NCBI GenBank assembly: GCA_023014365.1
Contig: JAEBUN010000040.1
Span: 1-64,000, forward strand
Length of the DNA: 64,000 bases
Reading direction: 5' to 3'
Source: Lepiota brunneoincarnata
Lineage: Eukaryota; Basidiomycota; Agaricomycetes; Agaricales; Agaricaceae
Shown here: positions 1-10,712 of the stretch, piece after piece
Numbering within the stretch: position 1 is the first letter of the stretch
Layout: every line of letters starts with the position of its first letter
Notes under the pieces: generated by a model
Databases searched by the model: none
Told to the model about the DNA's origin: nothing
What the model saw: only the letters and a program-made list of their open reading frames with translations
Program-made: the position numbers and the translations under genes

Positions 1-18
1 TTGTGCACTGTCGACATG
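1..18 (-). pseudogene. Left-edge start of a second F-box gene 1 copy
   Basis: The first bases on the minus strand read as a start codon followed by Ser-Thr-Val, the same beginning as F-box gene 1 at 5241. The following 60-130 bases match the sequence upstream of that gene (5242-5400). The rest of this copy would lie left of the window. This is inference from local similarity only. Confidence 0.4.
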
Positions 19-1005
19 GTGGTACGTGGCCAGAATCGCGTGTTGATGGTCATTTGTGTAGTTCTCTCCTCTTTCAAAATTCACACGAATTCAACTCCGC
101 TAAGCAGGATGCTTTGTTTGTAGCAGTTGTTGTACAGTACACCTCCAGCTTTGTCAGCGCTTGAACTAGGGAAGGAAAATGAGATGTGGTTTGGGCTGGA
201 GAGCTTACATTAGCAAGCTGGTCTGCGAACTGAGGAGCTGCTGGACGGGCGGGTAACCCGCTTCGAGGGGGAAGCTCCATCCACCTGCTGCTCTGCTGGA
301 CGCGCTGGGAGCTGGCAACTTCCGTTTTTACTTAGTACTATCGTATAATCAGTATCCAAATACCGTGCTTGTATTTATGGGATGTGGAATTCTATCTGTC
401 CCGTCTATATTAGGTCCAGGGATCTAACTCCCCTAAAGCCTGGGTATATCTATAAACTAATCATCAAATTGGCTCGAACGATGCACGGAGCAGGATTGAC
501 ACTTACAACTAGTCTGGAAAACTCTAATCCCTTCAATCCCCTCACACGTATCAAGCACAGGCAAGAACCCCGCAAGATACAGTCGCATCTGGGCACTCTC
601 ACCTCTACGTCTCCTCCCGTTTCCAGGAGAATCCGAGTCCGTATTGCCTTTTGGGTAGGGGCTTTCAGAGATAAGGCGTGTAAGGGTCAAAATCAGTGAA
701 GATGAAGACGTTGATTTCCGGCCCGCGCAAGTTCATACTCACACAGGAGTGTCTGTTGTTTAGTAGGCGCGCGAGCTGGTCATTAAGCGTTGCCCACTCG
801 GCTGAAATGAGGTGAAGGGTGTCGAGTGATATGTTGGTTGTCGTGCCTCGGATGTGGGGGAAGGGTGTGCAGAGAGCGGAGAGGAGACAGTCAAGCCATG
901 GGAAAGGATTAGGACTGATGTAATCCCAGTTGACGACAGGTACAAGGAGGGAAAGGGAGTATAGAGATAAGGGTGCATAGTCGATGTGGTTGGGTGGAGC
1001 AGGAA

Positions 1006-1855
1006 TAGTGATGTAACGGCCCGGCTCGGCCTGAAAGCCGTGGCTTTGGCCTGGCTTTGGGGGGCTCAGGCTTTGCAAACCTCAAGCCTAGGCCGCCTAT
1101 GACGGCTTCCAACGGCTTAGGCTCGGCTCAGGCCCAAGCCGTGGCTTTTGAGTCACTTATAAATGAATTAGATAGAAGTAGGCGACGGCTGTACTACCCT
1201 TCGTTGTCATATAGATCCTCATCCTCTGCAAGTAGTTGATCCCAAGTAAACCCCTCATCGACAGCACTTGCATCTGTTGCAAGCTCAAGGTCCATCTCTT
1301 CAAGGTCTTCCTCCTCCTCTGTAGCTACGACGACCTTGCGAAAGATGAGATTGTTGTGGTACATACACTTTAAGCACTGTAACGCGGTCAGGAGGAATCA
1401 CAGGGGTGTTTAATATTGCCGTTGGTATTGCCGTTGGTTCCTGTGCCTCGATGTTCACATGCGCCGTCTTCTGTGCTTGGGCCTGTGCGATAATTTCGCG
1501 ATGGAAGATATGCTGGCTTGGCAATGTTGGAGAGAGCAGTAAGTCGACTGGAAGGATTTATTTTGGCGCCTTACCGTGAGGTCCGGTCGGCGGCCCATGA
1601 TAATTGTTGTGATCAGTGATAAGGTTGATACTATTTTTAGTTGTACACAACAAAACTGGACAAAACTGTACAGTTCATGATCGCAAACGTCCGAAGTACA
1701 AGAAGCCGCGGCTCCGGCACGGCTTTAGGCTTTGGAATGTCAAGCCTGAGCCGCAAGCCGTCCAAAGCCCCCTGGACGGCTTTGATGGGGCTCAGCCTAT
1801 TCAGCTCGGCCCGGCCGGCCTCACGGCGGTTTGAGCCGAGCCGTAACAATCACTA
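1006..1855. mobile_element. Non-autonomous hAT-like element with 8-bp TSD
   Basis: An 850-bp insertion in the F-box pseudogene. It is flanked by a perfect 8-bp direct repeat AGCAGGAA (998-1005 and 1856-1863). The ends are imperfect inverted repeats starting TAGTGAT: left TAGTGATGTAACGGCCCGGC, right (reverse complement) TAGTGATTGTTACGGCTCGG. Both subterminal zones are dense in GGCTCGGCTC/AGCC-type words, as expected for transposase binding sites. An 8-bp target duplication with TAG-type ends is characteristic of the hAT superfamily. Inside, a minus-strand Glu-rich stretch near 1250-1330 may be a remnant of a transposase N-terminus, but no open reading frame survives. Confidence 0.85.
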
Positions 1856-2108
1856 AGCAGGAATCGGATATCGTTCGTCTTAGGATGAAGTATGTGCGAG
1901 CTGACTTGAAGAACCGACAGCAGGTGACATCCGCGAATTCCTAGCGCCTTGGGTTCGTCATGGCAGTTAAAAAGCAGCTTTTGGATGTTATAATGCTGTT
2001 CACCGTTGATGACGGTGTCCTCGGTCTAGGGAGTACTGATTGGAGAGGTGGATTGGGTGAGAGCGTCAACGAGTGCTGTGGCCTGGCTGGTTTGATGTTC
2101 AAAAGAGA

Positions 2109-2832
2109 GTGGGGGGCGGCTCTTCAGCACGTGAGAGGCACCGCAACGAAGCGAAACCGAAATGAAACCAAAACGAAACCGAAACGAAATAACGCGAAAT
2201 ATGTCCAAACAAAGGGGCGAGTGTGGTCGACGAAACAACCACTGGGCTCGTAAAACCAAGGAGACTTGCTGGTGAAGAGATTTGAGACTGAGGGTGAGAG
2301 TGAGATGAGAAGAATGGCCGTATATTCGACTGGAGAACAAATCTCCGGGGCGCTACCTCCTTATATACAGACCATTTATACTATGTTTAATCTTTTCCTA
2401 TGCCCGATAAGCGATGAGAAAATAAGGAGAAAATAGTAATAAGCTACTTGCGAGACAGGGGAACATGAAACAAGGGATGAAATGTGAATTTTCGTAGCTA
2501 CGTGAGGAGGGAATTAGGAAAGGTGAAAGAGAATTATAAAAGTAGTGGTCTGCGAGGCATATAGAGGCCTTGAAGAAGGGAGAAAATTTACTCTACAACG
2601 ACACTTGGGTGAGGGGGTGGAAATGGAGAGAAAATAGTTGAATGAGAGGGGACAGAAGTGGAATGGGGATACTGTCGAAATGGTACTGCCTGCCTTAATG
2701 TGCGCACTCCGAAGATCTTGATCCGAGGTTTGATCCGAGTTTCGGGTTCGGGTGTGCTTCGGGTTCGGGTTCTGAGTCCTACGAGAGGTGGCATGGGGCA
2801 GCCGTTACCTGCGTAGCCACATGCCCACCTCT
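2109..2832. mobile_element. Second hAT-like non-autonomous insertion
   Basis: About 724 bp interrupt the F-box pseudogene exactly where the relative at 6340-6360 is continuous. The flanks are AAAAGAGA (2101-2108) and ACAAGAGA (2833-2840), an 8-bp duplication with one mismatch. The outer ends (GTGGGGGGCGGCT; reverse complement of the right end AGAGGTGGGCATG) are weakly inverted. Inside are GAAACCGAAACG repeats (about 2150-2190) and TTCGGGTTCGGG repeats (about 2735-2770) and no transposase. Assignment to hAT rests on the TSD length and end type. Confidence 0.65.
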
Positions 2833-3090
2833 ACAAGAGATCAAGGTATTTTAGCTTTGGCTGAAGCATCCATTATTCCTGGTGACGACTGCTGAGATCT
2901 GACTCGGTATCAGAGTCTGCGGGTGGTCGTGTAGCGACGTCCATCCATACGAAAGACATATTCATTAAAGGCTCGCTGATCTTGAGTTACTGAGTAAATG
3001 GATGGGGAACTGCACTCCGATCAACCGGAGGTCCTCTGGCCTCCCATTTCGAATACGTCATAACGGGCACATGGTGTTTGACGCACGAAA

Positions 3091-3798
3091 TCATAGGAAG
3101 CTTCTACTTATCCCTGAACCAAATCAATCTCCCAGAGCCTTTCGCCTCGCCAATTGGCATCCGATTCCATTTTCTATGATCCATAAACCTCCCACTGACG
3201 GCCATATCTCGTGAGTGATTTCAGGTGGCCGGGGGTGAGTCGTCCTCCTCGTCTTGTGTCTTTCATGCTAAGTGTTGCTTGACAAGCGAAGGACCACGAA
3301 ATTTTCTGCTATAACAGTCGAAACGGTGTAAGTGACATATAGATTCGTTAGTACATTTGAGGGATGTACAGTGTATTTGCTCATGCTTCTCCCGACGGTG
3401 TTCCAGTTGCAAGCTTACCCTGTCGGGTCTTGGACGTGGCGGGCTTGACCGGAGGATCAGGTTTCGGGGATCTGCGTAGGTCACATATGTACTGGACGAA
3501 ATCGGTATTTTTATTCTCTTACAGGAAGGTTTTATCAAGGAGTTGCGCGAGCTGGTCCCTGATGTCTCCCGATGGGGCCTTGGACCACCTCGTCGCTACT
3601 TCGTGCACCCCAAACGTTGGCGTCAGCAGTGCACATATTTTGTAGCAAGCCGGTGCGACCAAAACCCCCTCTCACATTAGTTGAAACGATCGGCACCAAT
3701 AAAACGGTTGCATATGGAACGAAAACATCTGACGCAACATACAACAAATTTGACAAACAGCCTAGTCCACTGTGCGGTTTCGCAGGCTGAGATACCTC
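3091..3798. other. Gene-free spacer
   Basis: Lies between the F-box pseudogene and the 3' end of F-box gene 1. Only short open frames occur on either strand, none with a recognisable domain, and similarity to the duplicated F-box block stops at about 3080. Confidence 0.5.
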
Positions 3799-5241
3799 CT
3801 AAGATAACCATTCTACTCTTCTTTTAACTCCCCTGTCCTGGTAATATATCCGCAGTCCTAGTCCGTCCCGAACCATCGCACATAGTTCCGCTCGAATATC
3901 TGGGCTCCATAGCACTTCAGCACCTACAAGCTTAATTCTTAGATTCCTAGGACGTGATATAGAACAATATTTTGCCCGAGAGATATCCAAAATACGGCGA
4001 GAGAAGGTATGAGCTTCTCCCCGCGGAGGCCGTCCATGATATGGGTTGACGCAGAAAGACTCGAGGAAAGGTAGATATTGTGACTCATCACCCTCCCAGC
4101 CGGGACACAGCGCGCAAAGTATCTTATATACAGTGTCCCGGCTGCATATAGTTACCACCAATTTGCGAACGTAGCGAGCTCGACTGAAGATGTGTTTGAT
4201 TGTAGGAAGTGGACAGCAGACAATGTCCGTCAGTTGAAGGGTACGCAGGGTATCTGACACGTTGGCGAACAATGCTCGGAGGGAGGGTTCAACCTCTTCA
4301 ATTTTTGCCTCTCCCATTACCCAGATAAGTTTATGTAATGAAGGGACTCGAATATGTTGGAGTGTAGCCAGGCACCACGGACTCCGGAAATGGCTCCATG
4401 ATAACACTTGCAGGCTTTGGAGAAGTATAGTGTCTGTGGGAGGGTTCCGGTCTGGTGATTGGGCATCCAGGGGATAAGTCAAATGGAGTTCAAGAAGGTT
4501 GGGACATTGTGTGAGCAACTCGACACAAGTGTCGATAGGGACGTGGTAGAGGTTGAGGACAGTTATTGATGACCAGGGGAGCGTTATGGCTCCGGATGCT
4601 AGACGCAAACGAACATGGCGTAGACGAGGGATGGAAGTAAGATCGAGTTCAAGGTGGTTCCCATCTATGTCGTGGACCGAGAGGGTATTCGAGTTGGGCA
4701 ATCGGCTTGTGAAGCGACGTAGCCACTGTACTTCTGCAGGCGCACAACTCGAGGTGTCGAATCTTCCCCGGATACTGGGTAAAGAGTAGAAGCCCGATCG
4801 GCGTGAAGGCGTTAATGAGAAGATCCACAGGGACCCCGCGCAGGTGATAGAAGTGGAGTTCAAGATAAAATGGGAGTGCTCTGGTGTTTTTAAGTGGAGC
4901 TCCAGGATGTGCGAGCGGCTACGTGCATTATCCGTATCAAATACCATGCTCACGCGATTCCACAATTGGGGTGTTGACCATGCAACCTGACGCCAGTGCG
5001 AAGAGACCCGACCAAGGGTGAAGACCGGGAAATAATTGGTACGGACGAAGCAATGGAACTGACAGATAAATTCGAAGATGCGGGAGAGCGTCTCTGGTGG
5101 AAGGATCCGAGTCAACGCCTGGGTATCATTGAGCGTACGCAACATCAGCACGCGCCCCTCGTCGGGTTGACGCATTGGGTCTTCGATTTGGCATAATTCG
5201 TGCTGGATGACCTCGCCGGAGTTCTTGGGCACTGTCGACAT
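3799..5241 (-). CDS. F-box-like domain protein (F-box gene 1)
   Basis: Single-exon frame of 480 aa. Residues about 46-99 have the F-box-like pattern seen widely in agaricomycetes: LPPETLSRIFEFIC, then LGRVSSHWRQVAW, then TPQLWNRVSM. The rest is a leucine-rich helical/strand tail (for example LDLTSIPRLRHVRLRL and CVELLTQCPNLLELHL) that reads as degenerate leucine-rich repeats. Proteins of this type usually act as substrate adaptors of SCF ubiquitin ligases, binding Skp1 through the F-box. The substrate cannot be guessed. The start is the first ATG and puts the F-box at the usual distance from the N-terminus. Its upstream sequence (5242-5400) recurs at the left edge of the window, so the gene belongs to a local tandem duplication. 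Confidence 0.8.
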   Translation of the reverse strand: MSTVPKNSGEVIQHELCQIEDPMRQPDEGRVLMLRTLNDTQALTRILPPETLSRIFEFICQFHCFVRTNYFPVFTLGRVSSHWRQVAWSTPQLWNRVSMVFDTDNARSRSHILELHLKTPEHSHFILNSTSITCAGSLWIFSLTPSRRSGFYSLPSIRGRFDTSSCAPAEVQWLRRFTSRLPNSNTLSVHDIDGNHLELDLTSIPRLRHVRLRLASGAITLPWSSITVLNLYHVPIDTCVELLTQCPNLLELHLTYPLDAQSPDRNPPTDTILLQSLQVLSWSHFRSPWCLATLQHIRVPSLHKLIWVMGEAKIEEVEPSLRALFANVSDTLRTLQLTDIVCCPLPTIKHIFSRARYVRKLVVTICSRDTVYKILCALCPGWEGDESQYLPFLESFCVNPYHGRPPRGEAHTFSRRILDISRAKYCSISRPRNLRIKLVGAEVLWSPDIRAELCAMVRDGLGLRIYYQDRGVKRRVEWLS

Positions 5242-5517
5242 GATGGTACGATGCTACGTGGCCAGAGTCGTGTGTTGACGGTCATTTGCGTGGTTTTCTC
5301 CTTTTCACACAAATTCAACTCCGCGAAGCGGGGTGCTTTGTTTGTAGCAGTTGTACACCTGACATTTGGTAGTACTATCGTGCAGTCGGCATTCAAATAT
5401 TCGTGCCTTATGTTTATGGGATGTGGAATTAGCTTGATATTTGAGTATTAATATCTGTCCATATCTATATTAGGTCCAGGAACCTAACTCTCCTAAAGCC
5501 TGGGTATATCTATAAAA

Positions 5518-7072
5518 TTAATCATCAAAATGGCTCGAACGACGCACGGAGCAGGATTGTCGCTTACAATTAGTCTGGAAAACTCTAATTCCTTCAATCC
5601 CCTCACGCGTATCAAGCACAGGCAAGAACTTCGCAAGATACAGTCGCATCTGGGCACTCTCACCTCTACGTCTCCTCCCGTCTCCAGTAGAATCCGAGTC
5701 CGTGTTGCCTTTGGGGTAGGGGCTTTCAGGGCCTGGATAAGTCGTGTAAGAATCAAGATCGGTAAAGATGAAGATGTTGATTTCCAGCCCGCGTAAGTTC
5801 ATACTGGCACAGGAACGTTTGTGATTGAGTAGGCGTGCGAGTTGGTTATTAAGCGTTGTCCACTCGGCTGTGTGGATTCGTTCAAAAAGACCCACGCGGT
5901 CGATGTCGAATATGAGATGAAGGTTGTTGAGCGATGCATTGGTTGCCGTGCCTCGGACGTATTGGGAGGGCGCGCAGAGAGTGGAGAGGAGACGGTCAAG
6001 CCATGGAAAAGGATTAGGACTGACATAATCCCAGTCGATGACGGGTACAAGGAGAGAGAGGGAGTGTAGAGACGTAAGGGTGCATAAGTCGATGTGGTTG
6101 GGTGGAGCGGGAATTGGGTATTCATTGTCTACGGGATTAAGTAATTGTGAGTTGATTTGAAGAACCGAGAGCAGGTGACATACTGCGAATTTCTAGCATC
6201 TTGAGTTCATGCTGGCAGTGGGCAAGCAGCGTTTGAATGTTGTGATGCTGTTCGCCATTGATGACGATGTGCTCGAGCTGGGAGGTGTTGATTGGAGAGG
6301 TGGATTGGGTGAGGGCGTCGATGAGTGCGGTGCCCTGGCCAGTTTGGTGTTCAAATGAGAGGTCGAGATATTTTAGCTTCGGCTGGAGAGGGCCAATATT
6401 CCCAGGGGCAACTGCTGAGAGATCTGACTCGGTGTCAAATTCACCAGGTGGGCGTGTAGCGATGTCCATCCAGCCGAAGGACATATTTGTTAATGACTCG
6501 CTGACCTTGAGTAAATGGATGGGAAAGTTGTTTACTCCGACCAACCGGAGGTCCTCTAGCCTCCCATTTCTGAACACGTCAACAAGAGCACTGCGAAGTT
6601 CTGGAGTGAGGGCCTCCCAGTTCATTGTAGCTTTCCCGAATCCAAGGATTTCGAGGGCGCGTAAACCGACGCCATTCCAGTTGGTGTCTCGGGCAGAAGA
6701 GGCATCCCTTCCACCATATGTGACCATCCTCAGTATAAAAGGAAGCTCCTCGTCCTCGGAGTTGACCCAGAAGCGCATGCTTCCGTACCAGCTGTTTCTG
6801 ATTGTACCCTCTATGATGATGAGTCTGCGGACAAAACGGGCGATGTAGGGAGACCTATGAAGAAGTGTAGAAAAAGCGTGACAAAGATATGGGTGGACAC
6901 CATCGTCGAGGTGATGTCGGGCCAGACGGATGGTATGGAAAAGCACGGCTCGGGTGGAAGAGAGGAGGAGGGAGTGGGTGAGAGAGAGAGCATGGAGGGT
7001 CTGTGCATCTGTGGTTGGGCTCAAATAACAAGTAATGATTGTGTGCAGTATCTCCGGTGGAAGAGAGGTCAT
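5518..7072 (-). pseudogene. F-box-like gene 2 with a one-base frameshift
   Basis: The N-terminal frame (7072 down to about 6181) begins MTSLPPEILHTIITCYL, an F-box-like start, and runs about 295 residues before drifting to a stop at 6137. A second frame from about 6185 to 5518 continues it without a gap (AVCHLLSVLQINSQLLNPV, later DWDYVSPNPFPWLDRLLS). Joined, they give about 517 aa. The decayed paralogue reads through this point with one base fewer (ATTCGCGGATG against ATTCGCAGTATG), so an extra base near 6181-6186 is the likely lesion. It could be a true mutation, a sequencing error, or less likely a very short intron. It shares a 148-bp divergent upstream region with HSP10. Probable role, if functional: SCF substrate adaptor. 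Confidence 0.65.
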
Positions 7073-7220
7073 TGTGGGGACTCAGGTAGGCGCGCCCCTG
7101 AAATTAAAAGACGCGTCCAAATTCTGAGCACGTGACTGAGAGAAACGGAAAAAAAAAACGACGCCGCCTTCCACGTCTTCCTTCTCTCCTCAGCACACAA
7201 CCACCACCACCGTAAACTCG
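7073..7220. promoter_or_regulatory. Divergent promoter between F-box gene 2 and HSP10
   Basis: Only 148 bp separate the two start codons. It contains a palindromic CACGTGAC (7129-7136), a bHLH-type E-box, an A10 run (7149-7158) and a pyrimidine-rich stretch (7167-7215) leading into the HSP10 start, typical of strongly expressed fungal genes. No clear heat-shock element array was found. Confidence 0.5.
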
Positions 7221-7702
7221 ATGGTATGCCCAAACCACACTTGTCCTTGTCACAGCTCACGTTCTCCAGGCTGCCCAGGCAACGTTCAAGTCCATCAAGT
7301 CCGTCATCCCCCTCCTCGACCGCGTCCTAGTTCAGCGCTTCAAACCTGATACTGTAAGTAGTCGTTTCTGCCCTTCATCGACTGTATATTCTGACTCCGT
7401 TCTTTGCAGAAAACTGCCTCGGGTATCTTCCTCCCCAGCACCGCCACCAACAACCCCCTCCCCGAGGCCACTGTCATCGCTGTCGGCCCTGGTGCCCGCG
7501 ACAAGAATGGCAACGTCATCCCCCCGGACGTCAAGTCCGGTGACCGTGTTCTCCTTCCTGGATGGGGTGGAAACCCAATCAAGGTTGGCGAGGAGGTAAG
7601 CAGTACGCTTAACTCGTCAAACGCCCCCGTTGATATGCCCGTGCTTTACAGGAGTACTACCTTTTCAAAGACTCGGAAATCCTCGCTAAGATTCAGGAGT
7701 GA
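7221..7702 (+). CDS. HSP10: Mitochondrial 10-kDa co-chaperonin (HSP10/GroES family)
   Basis: Four exons: 7221-7223, 7279-7353, 7410-7595 and 7652-7702, joined by 55-57 bp GT-AG introns, give 104 aa, the normal length for the family. The start reads M|ATFKSIKSVIPLLDRVLV, so the first intron follows the ATG directly. The body has the family hallmarks LPEATVIAVGPG, KSGDRVLLPGWGG (before the final strands) and the end FKDSEILAKIQE. HSP10 forms a heptameric lid on HSP60 in the mitochondrial matrix and controls the folding cycle. It is essential and usually single-copy, so it marks a stable point beside the rearranged region. The splice model is supported by unbroken phase across all junctions. Confidence 0.97.
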
Positions 7703-7779
7703 GATGTGCTACATGAGAGGTTTTGCATGAGGGGTTGATCAGGTCACGGATAGAGGCTTGGACTGTACTGCCAAAAGTT

Positions 7780-8091
7780 CGCTATAAGGAGCCTCTTAAT
7801 GTGTCTGCCATACTAATTTGTTCCATTATTACTTATTCGTCCTGCATTACGTCCGCTACCACCACTCAGCACAATTACTAATCTTATACATTGCATTGTC
7901 CCGAGCTGAGAAAATAGCGGAACTGTTCTTTTCCGACGACATCCAAGAATCCGCTGTGGATATTTCCCGGGTCATTTTCATGCCGTCCTGCGGCTCACGT
8001 CTATTAGTCTCATCCATGTGCCTTGATCATTGCGCTCCTGCCAACACCGAGACTCGAGGTGTTGTGATTCACCACGACCTTCACGAACGAC
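7780..8091 (+). promoter_or_regulatory. Duplicated upstream region of MFS gene A
   Basis: This stretch is recognisably repeated at about 17280-17591 ahead of MFS gene B (for example CAGCACAATTACTAATCTTA is in both). The duplication that made the two genes therefore carried the 5' flank, and the copies may share regulation. No specific operator was identified. Confidence 0.55.
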
Positions 8092-10413
8092 ATGGACGAA
8101 AATTCTCCGACAGCCTCTGTTACACTCGACAAGAACCCACAAACCCATGATGTATCGAGTTCCCAGGGTCCTCCGCGAACCGAACAGTCAGACGAGCAGC
8201 CCGATGAGGGATACCACAAAAACTCTTTCAAGTCAGTGGTCATCGTCCTCGTGGTTACGTTCAGTATGGTCGTCAATGTGAGTATCATGAGGGCAATACG
8301 GGCTGACGTCTGGACTGATTAATTGTCGCTATAGGTAGGTAACAGCACATCCGTGGCGATATCACTACCAACGATAGGGAGGGACTTTGACGCCGACCCG
8401 TCGTTGCTTCAATGGATTGTATCTGTGTACTCACTCAGTTCTGTGAGTCCTGCTTGACCACCCTAGTCTAGCTGAGAACGAAGGTATTGATCCGCATCGG
8501 CGCTTGGCAGGGGTGCCTGCTTCTGGTGTGCGGAAGGCTAGCAGATTTGTACGGGCGCAAGAGGGCCTATCTGATCGGTACATTTATGCTAGCGGCGTTT
8601 ACGCTAGGATGTAGTTTTGCAAATGGTACGTTGGAACATTGTTCGGCCGAGATGTGTTGATGAACAAATGGAGTTGCAGATATCATTACTTTGATCGTAC
8701 TACGGGGTGTTCAAGGGATTGGAGCGGCTGCTACCCTACCTGCATCGGTATCCCTTTTTCCACTTCCCTGCTCTTGCGGTTAATTGGACGGACCAGTTGG
8801 GGATCCTCGCACATGGGTTTCCACCTTCAAGAGCACGAGCGTTCGCATTCGCTACGTTTGCTGCTGGTGCGCCTGTCGGAGCTGCTTTTGGCTCAGCGGT
8901 GGGTGGTGTATTGACGGAGAAGACCTCGTATGTTCTTTCTTCACTTCACGTACCTCAACTTACCAAATCATATGACAAACAAACAGGAAAACATGGCGCT
9001 CGTCGTTTTACTTGTTCACGGCCGTCAACATCCTCTGCATCATTGGCGGCCTGTCATGCATCGACAACGATACTCCACATCCTAATGATGATCGAAAGGT
9101 GGATTGGTTAGGCGCGTTGTTGGTCACTGGGGGCTTAGTGTTGATTATGTTTGTGCTCGGGGAGGGAGAGGTTGCGCCAAATGGATGGGCCACCGGATGT
9201 ACGTCTTTTTCCATTGTCGGCTCATCTCGATACTCAAGAAAGAGGTAGACATTATTACGTTGTTGGTCGTCGGCGTTTCGCTCGTGGTCGCGTTCGTGTA
9301 TTGGCAATGGTTCCTCGAAAAGATGCAGAATGAACGACAAGGGGGACTTCAGAGGCTCCAGGCCCGCCAGGATGAACGCGACATTGTGAAGAGTAAGGGA
9401 TCTGAAGAAGAAGAGGTAGAAGCGCAGGAGGTGCTGCCACACGGAAGGTTCGAGAGGTTCAAGGGGAGTCTACCACCGCCAATTATGAAGCTCTCTCTGT
9501 GGGGTCGCGCAAACGCAAGATTCGCAGCGGTGATGGCCATAGCGTTTCTGACTTGGAGCTCGTTCACCGCTTGGACGTTTTGGGTCCAGGTTTGTCTCCT
9601 ATATTTGACTCTTTCCTCCTTGCGCCAGAAACTGACAGTGAATGGGTTTGTAGCTTTATTTTCAAAACTACGTCGGTATCACCCCACTTCAAACTGTCGT
9701 CCGCCTGCTCCCTATGTTCATCACTGGGATGCTGTGCAACGCTTTCGTAGGCGTCATGGCGAGTCATATGCCCATGCTCATCATTCTGAGTACGTATGCT
9801 CTCCCCATAACCTCAATCCCTCACAACGTCTCAATTAATTCGCTAGCCTTGGGAACGCTTGGCACCTCACTTGCATGCGTCCTCTTTGCAGTCATTAACA
9901 TAAAGGCAATTTACTGGGCGTACGCCTTCCCCGCGACAATCACTTCCGTTCTGGGCGTGGATTTCGTGTATTCTGCCGGAACACTGTATATTGCCAAGAT
10001 CGCACTACCACACGAACAGAGTTTAGCGGGGGCATCGTTCTCAACTATGGTTCAGGTGAGGTACCCCGCACTACAATTGAGCGCATTACACTCCCCAAGC
10101 TGACATACATCCTTTCTTTTCTCTGTAGCTGGGTACCTCAGCGGGGGTGACGATAACGACAGTCGTGTTCAACCGCGTCACTGCGGGCTTGGATTCGCAT
10201 TCCTCGAATCCGGCCGTGGAGGGGGGGGAAGGTGGGGATGTGATCCAGAGTTATAGAGCGGCGCAGTGGACGGCGTGTGCATTTGGGCTTGTTGGCGCGT
10301 TGCTTTCGGTCATATTTTTCCGGGGTGTGGGTGTGCCGGGGCATAAGGGGACAGAAGAAGTGAGGAGGGAGGGTACTGGTGTGTCACGCGTGCTGGAGGA
10401 AGGGAAGGAGTAG
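8092..10413 (+). CDS. MFS drug:H+ antiporter, 14-TM type (MFS copy A)
   Basis: Ten exons join in phase: 8092-8277, 8335-8442, 8511-8625, 8680-8747, 8797-8927, 8987-9198, 9249-9589, 9654-9789, 9847-10055 and 10129-10413, giving 596 aa. After a hydrophilic N-tail (about 48 aa) come the membrane segments. Motif A is GRLADLYGRKR (about residues 106-116), motif B is LRGVQGIGAAATLPAS, and an antiporter-type motif C region is GAPVGAAFGSAVGG. A long charged loop lies in exon 7 before the second half, and the C-tail is short and hydrophilic. This layout fits the DHA2 family of plasma-membrane drug/toxin exporters driven by proton antiport; the substrate is unknown. It faces DUF6533-type copy 1 tail-to-tail. 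No lesion was found. Confidence 0.93.
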
Positions 10414-10712
10414 TGGAGAGCACGGGGAAGGGTGGAAGAGAAGCAACGGGTGAGAGTATGCAGGTTGACACTTGGTGGTTGTACGATCATTATAGATTTA
10501 ATCGTTCGAGAGACCTCTCGTGTTTAGATTGTGTAGTGATAGTTACAGGTAATAAATATCCTCACCGATTTACTATAACCATCGTATGGCTCTCTGTATC
10601 AATTGGATCCAACATATATGAGAACTACTGACTGGTAAAATCAGTACATTTTGTCGCTATATCATACATATCACATTATCAAACTGGGTTCCATGTCTGA
10701 GAGAGGTAGAGT

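Larger units (their letters stand above)
457..3090 (-). pseudogene. Decayed tandem copy of F-box-like gene 2
   Basis: Blocks at about 330-1005, 1856-2108 and 2833-3090 match 5380-6600 in the same order and orientation. The C-terminal part ends at 457 with nearly the same residues as the intact-looking relative (ending SSQFDD against SSHFDD). The frame is broken by many indels and by two inserted elements (1006-1855 and about 2109-2832). At the place where gene 2 has a one-base frameshift (about 6181), this copy reads straight through, which helps identify the lesion there. Around 140-310 it also carries about 160 bp absent from the relative. No expression is expected. Confidence 0.8.

Noticed and set aside
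8639..9838. Several plus-strand frames of 70-244 aa within MFS copy A
   Set aside because: They read through introns or in wrong frames; the ten-exon model accounts for the region.
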